This document shows positions 55,435 through 64,000 of a DNA stretch of 64,000 nt, in pieces (within the stretch, counting starts at the first letter, position 1; the number at the start of each line of letters is the position of its first letter). The notes beneath the pieces were generated by a model. It worked only from the letters and a program-made list of their open reading frames with translations. It did not search any database and was not told the origin of the DNA. A program made the position numbers and the translations under genes. Source of the DNA: Effrenium voratum (lineage: Eukaryota > Sar > Dinophyceae > Suessiales > Symbiodiniaceae); NCBI GenBank assembly GCA_963377175.1, contig CAUJNA010001502.1:309501-373500 (forward strand), given 5' to 3'.

Positions 55435-55545
55435 CGTTCGGACCCGTTCAGAACCCGTTCGAAACCCGTTCGAAACCCGTTCGAAACCCGTTCGAACCCG
55501 TTCGAACCCGTTCGTACCCGTTCGGACCCGTTCGGGCCCGTTCGG
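55435..55545. repeat. ACCCGTTCGA decamer minisatellite
   Basis: About ten units of CCCGTTCGAA/CCCGTTCGGA, length 9-10 bp; scattered single units follow at 55640-55690 (ATCCGTTCAA, ACCCGTTCGA, ACCCGTGTCC). Confidence 0.85.
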
Positions 55546-56015
55546 AGGTACGTAAAAAATACGCCAACATTACGCAATAAGCCTTTGATAATTTATGTGC
55601 AGTGCTGATTTATGAACACTTCGATGGTAGTGAAAATATCCGTTCAAGAGTAGAAATACCCGTTCGAAAGTGGAAATACCCGTGTCCTCAGGCCAAAAAG
55701 TACTTTTTCAATTTTGGAGTAGGAATTATTAACTTCCAGGAGATCCAGGTACGCACCACCCCCTCAAAAAAAAGAACCCTACACCCCCTCAAAGCCCCCC
55801 CCCAAGAGTAAGGGTCAACTAGCTTGTTCAGGAGAAACACGACCCGCAGAATTCAAAGACCCGTCCGTGCCCCTAGTGTGCACATGAGCTTGCGACATCT
55901 TGAAAAGGAACCCATGACGGTCAACCACTTTTAGCGTCGTCAACCCATTGAAGGAGCACCACTTCTCAAGTGGATGCACACGTTTTTGTCGCGTTTTCAT
56001 GAGGTCGCCGGTCGC

Positions 56016-56169
56016 CTCTTCTTCGGCCGCCCACAATCCCCCGCTCGTTCGCCATGGCTCCGGCCACGCCCAGGGGCCGCTCAGCTGCTGCAGCACTTCT
56101 TCCAGCTCCATGGCGACTCCGCCGGCCAGCCGCCCGCGCGCGAGACCGCGCGCGCGCGAAAACCGGCGG
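56016..56169 (-). CDS. Coding exon, longest seen (51 codons), MELEEVLQQLSGPWAWPEPW...
   Basis: One joining base, an Arg-rich start RRFSRARGLARGRLAGGVA, then MELEEVLQQLSGPWAWPEPW RTSGGLWAAEEE. Acceptor TGTCCCACTCAG, donor GCGACC. Trp-rich with an acidic end. The internal Met could be a start codon in a transcript that begins here. Confidence 0.6.
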
Positions 56170-56360
56170 CTGAGTGGGACATGGAAAAACGCCGGCGGCC
56201 GGGAAATTTGCACAAAGAGCTCCCAAATGGATCAGCCCCAGAACTACAAAGCAACAGTCCTTTGCAAGACTCTTGCTGTTGCCCACTGCAAAGCCGACAA
56301 AGTGGGCTGTTGGTTTCATGGAGGGTTAGCCAACACCAATTAACCCCTCTGATTGGTTCA

Positions 56361-56444
56361 GTGGTTTGGAGCAAACCGATGGTCCATTTACCCGGAAGAA
56401 CCAAGGGTTCAAACCATTTCCTGGTTCTCGTCAATCCAAACCAG
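56361..56444. mobile_element. tRNA-like foldback element, copy 2
   Basis: GTGGTTTGGA and TCCAAACCA inverted ends with GGGTTCAAACC inside, as in copy 1 at 41904. Confidence 0.45.
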
Positions 56445-56695
56445 CAATCAAGGGTACCTGAAGACAACTCATGTTGATCCCGGATGAATAGACCCATCGC
56501 ATTAATAGGGCTGAGTTGTCCCTCCAAACCACATCAACCGGGCCCCACTTGCAGGGGACCGCCCGATGAAATTCTACGACTCTTGGCATGGTAGCAAACA
56601 ACTTTGTGTTTTGCAGCCCCTCAGTAAAAATGAGCAGAACCAACAAACTGTTGCAAACCCGAACGCAAAACAAACACCTCCTTGCCCGCCGAGGC

Positions 56696-56738
56696 TAAGA
56701 ACATCCAGCTGCTGAAACTCCGGGGTTGGCGACCAGAC
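56696..56738 (-). CDS. Candidate coding exon VWSPTPEFQQLDVL
   Basis: Acceptor CGAGCTCCAG, donor GCCTCG. A neighbouring open minus frame upstream (VLVHAVNTKGGLRAAARWGF) may be a separate exon; phases do not connect directly to 56016. Confidence 0.4.
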
Positions 56739-57765
56739 CTGGAGCTCGAAGCTCCATCGAAACCCCACCGGGCTGCCGCGCGCAGCCCGCCCTTCGTGTT
56801 CACCGCATGAACCAGGACTTGCCAGGCCTCACTCGTAGGTGACCAAGGCATGCGAGAAAACCGGCTACCAAAAAAATGGCGATGTTTTTTTTGCACAACA
56901 AAATGGCGAGGTTCTTTTTGCACGAGCTGGGACATGGGAAGGGACCCCACATAAGATCTATAAGGGCCCCGCACATCTAGGAGGGGTAGGTTACCAAAGG
57001 GAGCCCACCTCTTGGGTCTCACGGATGGCAACAAGAACTCTGATGGGCTCTGTGGGCTGCCTGGGAATTCAAGAGCAGACGTCGGGCAAAGGCGCCCCTC
57101 CCAAGACGATCCAAAACTCACCTCCAGTTCTGAAACTACGCCCCCTTGATAGCAAATGAGCCAAGGGATCGCTTCGAGCTTCCAATTGCTTCAACCACAA
57201 TGATGCCAACCCTGTGAATAAACCACTCAAAGGGGTCGTTTTTAGTGGGGAATCGTTTCTTCCAGGAAAAGCCCCCTGATTCATCACTTGGGGGTTCATT
57301 AATCAGGGGTCGACATTGGACGCCGCAACACCTAGGGGTCCTTTTCAATTTTCACGCAACGGAGCCCTAAATGAGCCAAGCCTCCGTCTGCACGAGCTAT
57401 CATGGAAGTCTGCGCATTTCGACACGCAAGAATGAAATGCAGTCCAGTCCTCAAAATAAGAAGACCCCACAACAAGGCCCTTCAGATTCATGGCAAGCTT
57501 ATGTTACTCCTGGGGAGTTTGCCATCTGCAACAGGACTTGGACAAAAACATCTCTCTCAGAAAGCTTCCAGGGCCTTTGGAAGTTATTGCAATGGAACCG
57601 CAACCATGTATCTTTGTCTCAAAGGAAAAACAAAGTGGGTTCTGTCCCTATGTTTCCTTTAAACAAAACCCCCCAAACAAGAATCTCAAAGGACACCTAT
57701 GCTCATGTGGACCTACCTGTGGACAGGGAGCCCAGTGCCGAGCCGTCTCACTTGCTCGGCCTAGC

Positions 57766-57799
57766 CTTGATCCTCTGCTCATCCTCAAAGCTCAAACTC
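57766..57799 (-). CDS. Candidate coding exon SLSFEDEQRIK
   Basis: One joining base and 11 codons; acceptor CAACTCGCAG, donor GCTAGG. The plus strand is open over a longer span, so strand is the main uncertainty. Confidence 0.45.
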
Positions 57800-58309
57800 C
57801 TGCGAGTTGAGTCGCGCTGGCAGAAGGATTATCCGAGGACCCCCGCTTTTTTTAGGCCCCATGTTACTACCCAGAGCCAAAGACAAAGACTCGCATCAAG
57901 TTTTAGAACTTGTTTGCCCCAATTGACTATGGATATGCATATTGCCTTTTTGGCAGATCTTGGACCTTCTCAAACGCTCATGACCTCCAATGCAAATCTC
58001 CGGGCGCCCTCCCCCCCTTCAATAGATGACCCCTCACGCGCCCTTGCCGCAACCCTTTTTTGAGGCGGGCCGAGACAGCTCCAAGCTGCCAGAATCCATC
58101 TCGAGCCCCATTTACATTGCCAATAGCATCGCCAACCACCATCCTCATCCTGAAGTAGCATCAAATTCACCCACAGCCTTTCCTCGTTTGTTGCTTTGCT
58201 TTTCAGATTCTGACCGTGAACCTGAAACCCGAAAAAAAAAAAACCACGTGAGGGGGAAGAAACCAAATGGACCAATCAGCTCAAGCTGAAGCGATCCAAA
58301 AGTCCTCTG

Positions 58310-58400
58310 GTCCAGCAGGGCTCCCACGATGGGCGCATTGGAACGCTCTGGCCAGCGCACGGCGCACGGATCTGCACTGCACCAATTTGAAGCTAGCCGC
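58310..58400 (-). CDS. Exon-like island, strand and frame unresolved
   Basis: Minus frames read ADPCAVRWPERSNAPIVGAL or CRSVRRALARAFQCAHRGSP; a plus frame reads MGALERSGQRTAHGSALHQF. GC-rich, but no firm splice pair. Confidence 0.3.
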
Positions 58401-58804
58401 AGGAAAGCAAAGAGCTATAGATACCTCAAGAGACAAGTCCTGTTGACTTAAAGTAAACCAAATGAGAAGAAACGGAAGGGAAACAAGTTGATTCGCCTTG
58501 GGTATGTGAATCATTCGAGGAACCACTTTCAGGGGACGCACGAAGAACAACCCATGCTCCCCCAAAAGCCACCGCAAGCTAAAGGCGGACATGCAACTTC
58601 TTCCAGCGCCAGCAAAGAACCATCAAGTATGTGATTCCAAGAGTCAAGAGTCTCCGCTTATTTTGGCAGCTCAGCCACCACCAAACACATCACCTCCAGC
58701 GAAGACTGAAAAATGCTGAAAGTTGAGAAGCCGCGTCTCAGTTGCCCCATAAAACACGTGATCGCCTTTTGGGGCCTTGACCAAAACTGGGCAACTGGGA
58801 CTTC

Positions 58805-58878
58805 CAGGTCGATTCGACAAATCGCTCGCGTCGCCAGCTGGCCAGCGCCTGGCACGCCCAGCGCCAGCTGGCCAGCGC
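58805..58878 (-). CDS. Candidate exon ALASWRWACQALASWRRERF with internal 30-nt repeat
   Basis: Follows acceptor GAGTTTGCCAG. A 23-nt unit occurs twice 30 nt apart (58832-58854 and 58862-58884), duplicating both CQALASWR codons and the TGCCAG acceptor. Donor not fixed. Confidence 0.35.
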
Positions 58879-58999
58879 CTGGCAAACTCGAACGGGGGAC
58901 CCAAGGGGCCTGGGAACCCAGTTCTGCATTTGCGCCCCCGGCCTTATTCGCCTTATACCTTCTTTGGGGGGGGGTTCTTTCAAGAAAAAAGAAGAATGA

Positions 59000-60066
59000 T
59001 TGCAAAGTTGCCAAGGGTAAATGCACCTCTGGCCGACAAAAGTAGGTAGGGGCCCAGGCCTGCGGATGTGCTTCTTGGCCAGCGACCCAAAGACGCGTAC
59101 AGAATCACGGCATCCCCAAAAACCACACAGAGGGAACTTCAGGATGACCGTTTTTGAGCTACATGTTCAGTGCCTTGAGATCCCGAAGCCCAGAAAATCA
59201 TGGAAACGTAGCCGTGGGAAAATGCAAAGGTGCCTACCTGCATCTATGGCTGGCAATGCCCACCCCGAAGGGTTGCCCCAAAAGTTGTTTTAAAAGACCC
59301 TGGCAGGGTAGAAATGTGTCCCCGGTCCAGAGAAACAGTTGGAAACTCAACCAGCCGTCCTATCTCCCCTTGTGATTTGATCTACCCCTGCCCCCGAAGA
59401 AACATGCTTTGAGTATGGTCAATATTCCGTAAACCTCGAGAAATTCAAACAACAAGCAACAAAGATGCCAAAGGTCTGAAACAAGACCAACATTTATTGG
59501 CGGAACTGGAGTCCACTGTTTGCAAGAAAAGCAAGCTCATTGTGGTGCGAGGGGGCATTTAGGGGCCCGCAAGCTGAGTGGCAATCAGTACTTAGCTCTG
59601 CGTTTGCTGAGAATGGACATGAGACTTCTACGTTCCAGAAGGCTTCTCGGAACATGGCCCATTCAGACTAAGGTGCCTTTCGATTCTTTCATGGGTAGGG
59701 GGAGGGGTCCTTCAGAATCCTTCATGTGGGAGGGGGAGGGGTGCAAAACCCCAATAGCTAGCTTGCAGTTGCACAATAACCCTAATTTGCCTGGAAGAAA
59801 AAGAGCACCTTTTGTAATGGTTCACCATGAAGATCTTGAACAAGCTCGACGCAACCCTTCGCCTAGCGGCAGGAGCCATGCCAAACCTGGCAAGTGACGT
59901 CACTTGCCCGGTTTGGCGGAAGAGGAAGTCGCACCCATTTGCAGGTCAGCCAGATTCAACCGATGACGGAAAGCGCTTCTTGAATCGCTGGGAGTTAGTG
60001 TACGAAGTTGTGGGGGGGGGGGGGGGGTAACCTCGTTCCGGGAGATTTCAGGTCTGGTCAGCTGAA
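59000..60066. other. Stretch without recognised exon
   Basis: Mixed sequence with a palindrome at 59880 and a poly-G run at about 60012-60027. Short plus frames (for example 59520-59897) are not convincing. Confidence 0.35.
59880..59917. promoter_or_regulatory. 38-bp near-perfect palindrome centred on TGACGTCA
   Basis: GCCAAACC(T/G)GGCAAGTGAC and its reverse complement abut without a spacer; one mismatch in 19 pairs. The centre is the CRE-type octamer TGACGTCA. A regulatory role is only inference; a cruciform or foldback-element tip is equally possible. Confidence 0.55.
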
Positions 60067-60125
60067 ACATACTCCCAAAAATGGGAGTATTTTTTGGAGC
60101 ACTTTCTGCCACCGCAAGGCTGGTT
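60067..60125. repeat. Stem-loop block, copy 1
   Basis: ATACTCCC-AAAAAT-GGGAGTAT stem-loop, then TTTTTGGAGCACTTTCTGCC and ACCGCAAGGCTGGTTT. The second copy starts about 305 bp downstream. Confidence 0.8.
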
Positions 60126-60270
60126 TTTGGTGGTTTTCCCTGTGTATTTCGCGCTTTTTCGTCGACGCTGCCTATCATGTCTGACCTTTTCGTCTGTGGC
60201 TCTCGCGGGCCAAAAAGCGTGCCAGTTTTACGTCATTTTACTTTGCTTCCGGCCTCGCCGGACTTGGGCG

Positions 60271-60320
60271 CACAAGGGGTGCCGGGGATGCAGGGGATGC
60301 CGGGGATGCAGGGGATGTCG
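60271..60320. repeat. GGGATGCMGG tandem repeat
   Basis: About five units of GGGGATGCAGGGGATGCC type between the two stem-loop blocks. Confidence 0.75.
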
Positions 60321-60371
60321 CTTGTTTTGGAAGTTTTTGTGGTGGTCGGCGATGCTGGGGATGTCGCAGGA

Positions 60372-60432
60372 AAAATACTCCCATTGTTTGGGAGTATTTT
60401 TTGGAGCACTTTCTGCCACCGCAAGGCTGGTT
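60372..60432. repeat. Stem-loop block, copy 2
   Basis: ATACTCCC-ATTGTTT-GGGAGTAT, then an identical TTTTTGGAGCACTTTCTGCC and ACCGCAAGGCTGGTTT. The loop differs while stem and flank are conserved. Confidence 0.8.
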
Positions 60433-60547
60433 TGCAGGTCCCAGGGAGACGACACGGGGTGTGCAAGTACGGGCGCTGGTTTGGGTTGTTGCTTGTATGT
60501 GATTCAGTGCAGGAGGGTTGTGCAGTTGTTGGTTTGCTCTGACTTGG

Positions 60548-62817
60548 GTCAAGCTGGCAAGGGACAGCAAGGCAAAGCAAGGCAAACCAAGGAAAGCAAG
60601 GGCAAAGGAAGCGAAAGTAGGGGAAAGCAAGCCAGGCAAGGGAAAGCAAGGCAAAGCAAGGGACAGCAATGGACAGCAAGGGAAAGCAAGCAACAGCACG
60701 GGCAAAACAAGTCAAAGCAAAGGAAAGCAAGGGACAGCAAGGGACAGCAGCAAAAAAGCAAGGGAAAGCAAGGGAAACACAAGGGAAAGCAAGGGACAGC
60801 AAGGCAAAGCAAGCGAAAGCACAGGCAAAGCAAGGCAAAGCAAAGGAAAGCAAGGGACAGCAAGCAAGGGACTGCAAGGGAAATCAGGGGAAAGCAAGGG
60901 AAAGGGAAAGCAATGGAAAGCAAGGCAACGCAAAGGAAAGCAAGGACAAGCAAAGGAAAGCAAAGGACCGCAAGGGACAGCAAGGGAAAGCAAGGGAAAC
61001 CAAGGGAAAAAAAGGGACAGCAAGGGAAAGCAAAGGAATGGGAAAGCAAGGACAATCAAAGGGAAGCATGGGAAGGCAAGCAAAAGCAATGGAAAACAAG
61101 GGAGAGCAAGGCAAAGCAAGCAAAAGCACGGGCAAAGCAAGGCAAAGCAAAGGAACACAAGGGACAGCAAGGGAAAGGGAAAACAAGAGAAAGCAAAGAC
61201 AAGCAAAGGAAAGCCAGGGACAGCAAGGGAAAGCAAGGGAAAACAAGGGAGAGCAAGGCAAAGCAAGCAAAAGAACGGGCAAAGCAAGGGAAAGAAAGGG
61301 AAAGGGGAAAGCAGGGACAAGCAAATGAAAGCAAGGGACAGCCAGGGAAGGCAAGGGAAAGCAAGGGAAAACAAGGGAGAGCAAGGCAAAGCAAGCAAAA
61401 GCACGGGCAAAGCAAGGCAAAGCAAAGGAAGGCAAGGGAAAGCAAGGGAAAGCAAGTGAAAGGGAAAACAAGTGAAAGCAAGGGATGGCAGGGCAAAGAA
61501 AGCAAAAGCATGGGCAAAGCAACGCAAAGCAAAGGAACACAAGGGAAAGGAAGGGACAGCAAGGCAAAGCAAGCAAAAGCACGGGCAAAGCAAGGCAAAG
61601 CAAGGGAAAGCAAGAGACAGCAAGACAGCAAGGCAAAGCAAGCAAAAGCACGGGCACAGAAAGGCAAAGCAAAGGAAAGCAAGGGACAGCAAGGGAACAC
61701 AAGGGAAAACAAGGGAAAACAAGGGACAGCAAGGCAAGGGAAGCAAGGGAAAACAAGGTAAAGCAAGGGGCAGCAAGGCAAAGCAAGCAAAAGCACGGGC
61801 AAAGCAAGGGACAGCAAGGGAAAGCAAGCGAAAACAAGGGAAAGCAAGGGACAGCAAGGCAAAGCAAGCTAAAGCACGGGCAAAGCAAGGCAAAGCAAAG
61901 GAAAGCAAGGGACAGCAAGGGAAAGCAAGGAAATGGGAAAGCAACGGAAAGGGAAAGCAAGGGAAAGCAAGGCAACGCAAGGGAAACAGCAAGGTCAAGC
62001 GAAGGAAGGCAAGGGAAAGCAAGGGAAAACAAGGGACAGCAAGGCAAAGCAAGCAAAAGCACGGGCAAAGCAAGGGAAAGAAAGGGAAAGGGAAAGCAGG
62101 GACAAGCAAATGAAAGCAAGGGACAGCCAGGGAAGGCAAGGGACAGCAAGGGAAAACAAGGGAGAGCAAGGCAAAGCAAGCAAAAGAACGGGCAAAGCAA
62201 GGCAAAGCAAAGGAAGGCAAGGGAAAGCAAGGAAAAGCAAGGGAAAGCAAGGGAAAGCAAGTGAAAGGGAAAACAAGTGAAAGCAAGGGATAGCAGGGCA
62301 AAGAAAGCATTAGCATGGGCAAAGCAACGCAAAGCAAAGGAACACAAGGGAAAGGAAGGGACAGCAAGGCAAAGCAAGCAAAAGCACGGGCAAAGCAAGG
62401 CAAAGCAAGGAAAAGCAAGAGACAGCAAGACAGCAAGGCAAAGCAAGCAAAAGCACGGGCACAGAAAGGCAAAGCAAAGGAAAGCAAGGGAAAACAAGGG
62501 AAAGCAAGGGACAGCAAGGCAAGGGAAGCAAGGGAAAACAAGGTAAAGCAAGGGGCAGCAAGGCAAAGCAAGCAAAAGCACGGGCAAAGCAAGGGACAGC
62601 AAGGGAAAGCAAGCGAAAACAAGGGAAAGCAAGGGACAGCAAGGCAAAGCAAGCTAAAGCACGGGCAAAGCAAGGCAAAGCAAAGGAAAGCAAGGGACAG
62701 CAAGGAAATGGGAAAGCAACGGAAAGGGAAAGCAAGGGAAAGCAAGGCAACGCAAGGGAAACAGCAAGGTCAAGCGAAGGAAGGCAAGGGAAAGCAAGCG
62801 AAAACAAGGGAAAGCCA
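60548..62817. repeat. 2.3-kb T-poor AGCAAGGGAA/AGCAAGGCAA satellite-like array
   Basis: Degenerate 10-bp-scale units (AGCAAGGGAA, AGCAAGGGAC, AGCAAGGCAA, GCAAAAGCACGGGC). T is almost absent, so stop codons are rare in all plus frames and several minus frames, giving Lys/Gly/Gln/Ser and Leu/Cys/Phe/Pro frames of up to 677 aa with no other sign of coding. Two segments of about 790 bp are near copies: about 61330-62110 and 62120-62815. Confidence 0.95.
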
Positions 62818-63105
62818 TCGCAACGGCGCTTTCGTTGTTTGCCGGACTGGTTTGCAGTTGCAAGCGATGTCCAGTGCTTCGGGCGTCACCGGATGGAGCT
62901 TCGCAACTGGATGGGACCTCGCTGGAAAGACAAAGTCTTGTTACATTCTCTAGTTCCATACTGCTGACCCAGATTCAATCGGAGGAACATGGCTGTGCTT
63001 CCCCGAAAAGCTGGGGGGGTGGCTATTGACCAACCAGGGGTAAACAAAAATCCTGGGTTCCATCTGGCCCCTTGCAACAATGCAAAATTGCAGGCATCAC
63101 ACAGG

Positions 63106-63146
63106 TCTCTCTCTCTCTCTCTCTCTCGCTCTCTCGCTTTCTCTCT
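63106..63146. repeat. (TC)n tract
   Basis: CTCTCT run with a few substitutions. Confidence 0.9.
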
Positions 63147-63208
63147 TCTTTTTCAAGGCAAGGGCCTAAGGGAAGCCATCCATGATGGATTCCCCCAAAA
63201 GAAAAACC

Positions 63209-63337
63209 ACTGTGGATGGACGAAATCCGTTCGCACCACTTGGAAACCATGGGAAACCCTTTTGTTGGGGTTGCAGGGGAATCATCCTTCCAGGGTCTCT
63301 GAGGTGGTGCGAAATGGACTTCGTAACCATCCACAGT
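63209..63337. mobile_element. MITE family 1, copy C (129 bp)
   Basis: ACTGTGGATGGACGAAATCC at the left and ACCATCCACAGT at the right; the interior CACCACTTGGAAACCATGGG and GGGGAATCATCCTTCCAGGG matches copy B. The right arm has a small rearrangement (GAAATGGACTTCGTAACC). Confidence 0.8.
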
Positions 63338-64000
63338 AGTACCCATAGGTTTCCGGGAGCTCTGCCATGCGACACGACGGGGAATCCAACATCGAAGAAC
63401 CAAAGGCCCAGTACCCCCTGCAAATAACACGGAACTAGAAAGGCGGATCTCCCAAAAGAAGCTTGATTAAACAAATGATGGTTTCCTGAGCTCTGTGAAT
63501 TCTGGCCCATAGTTTGCCAACCTCAAAATGTGTAAAATCAGTTCAACTGAGATCCCAGGTCCAAAATGGACACATGAGGGGAAACCGAAGGTTCAAGCGC
63601 CTGCGTCTTGGTTTGGGCAAGCCAGACGATTCTTACTTGCTAAAAAACAACTCCCAAGAAGCGTAGTCCAAGAAGCTCGGGGAACACATCTACCTCGGCT
63701 TTCGCCAATAAGAACACAGCGGTCCATATTTAATAAACTTCAAACATCAAATACCCGGCTGCCAACTAACATTGACCCAACAAAGAGAGTCCCTCGTGGA
63801 TGGTTCTGCTGGGTTCCCTGTTAACTTGCAGCGGGTGCAACGTCAAAGGAAATCATGCCAAACATAACATCAAAAGGCCGGCCAGAAACTGGACTTCTCT
63901 CGTGGAAAACTCACTTCCGACCAAGTGGGGTTGCCAAACACAAGTTCAATCAGTTTGGTTGCCAGGGGCCGCGGTCTTCCCAGAAAGCGTGTTAAGCCCA

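Larger units (their letters stand above)
62818..64000. other. Right edge, no exon seen; contains MITE and (TC)n
   Basis: Holds a (TC)n tract at about 63106-63146 and the MITE at 63209. Nothing coding is supported. Confidence 0.4.

Noticed and set aside
57371..58063. 230-aa plus-strand open frame
   Set aside because: Low-information composition and no motif; a better minus-strand exon with splice sites lies inside it.
60094..62953. Open frames of up to 677 aa (Lys/Gly/Gln/Ser on plus, Leu/Cys/Pro/Phe on minus)
   Set aside because: Near absence of T in the array removes stop codons; several overlapping frames are open at once, as expected from composition alone.

Overview
This window looks like nuclear DNA of a dinoflagellate, most likely from the Symbiodiniales or a close relative. 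Four things support this. (1) The left edge carries a Ty1/copia-type retroelement whose gag has the CxxCxxxxHWAGDPxC zinc knuckle common in these genomes. (2) The minus strand carries short GC-rich exon-like islands, 20-154 nt, separated by introns of about 1-4 kb that are full of repeats. (3) Most of the 5' splice sites I could place are GC instead of GT, and the 3' sites are AG followed by G, both typical of dinoflagellates. (4) One exon set encodes a coiled-coil protein with the 'PIrKVV.MmEkL..KIEEEGK.EE.LYEKFeCYC' architecture, a family I know from dinoflagellate proteomes. No bacterial features, rRNA, canonical tRNA or CRISPR array was seen. Almost every long ATG-to-stop frame is a chance frame in a repeat or intron.

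Layout. 1-1621 (-): 5' end of a copia-like retrotransposon (143-bp LTR, primer binding site, gag), cut by the window edge. 2904-24441 (-): a chain of 15 exons that are mutually phase-compatible, total 829 nt, ending in the coiled-coil CYC-type domain; gene ends not seen. 24986-40183 (-): a second scatter of exons, mostly helical or acidic. 41330-58878 (-): a third scatter, including adjacent exons for a basic AT-hook-like/RS-like segment. Whether these three groups are one giant gene or a same-strand gene array cannot be settled here. 59000-64000: no exon recognised, but a palindrome, a duplicated stem-loop block, a 2.3-kb T-poor purine-rich array and a MITE.

The introns hold the rest of the content: at least two MITE families with terminal inverted repeats, a 280-bp foldback, a tRNA-like foldback family, several unnamed dispersed repeats of about 100 bp, a 1.3-kb AAC array, (AC)n, (AACC)n, and 8-bp and 10-bp minisatellites. 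All recognised genes and the retroelement read on the minus strand, which fits the unidirectional gene clusters of dinoflagellates.

Limits. Exons were found by eye from base composition, open frame, splice dinucleotides and phase. Because GC donors were accepted from the start, their dominance is partly built into the calls. It is firmest where the neighbouring exons fix the phase (8626 to 2904, 18469 to 16312). No transcript or database search was available.
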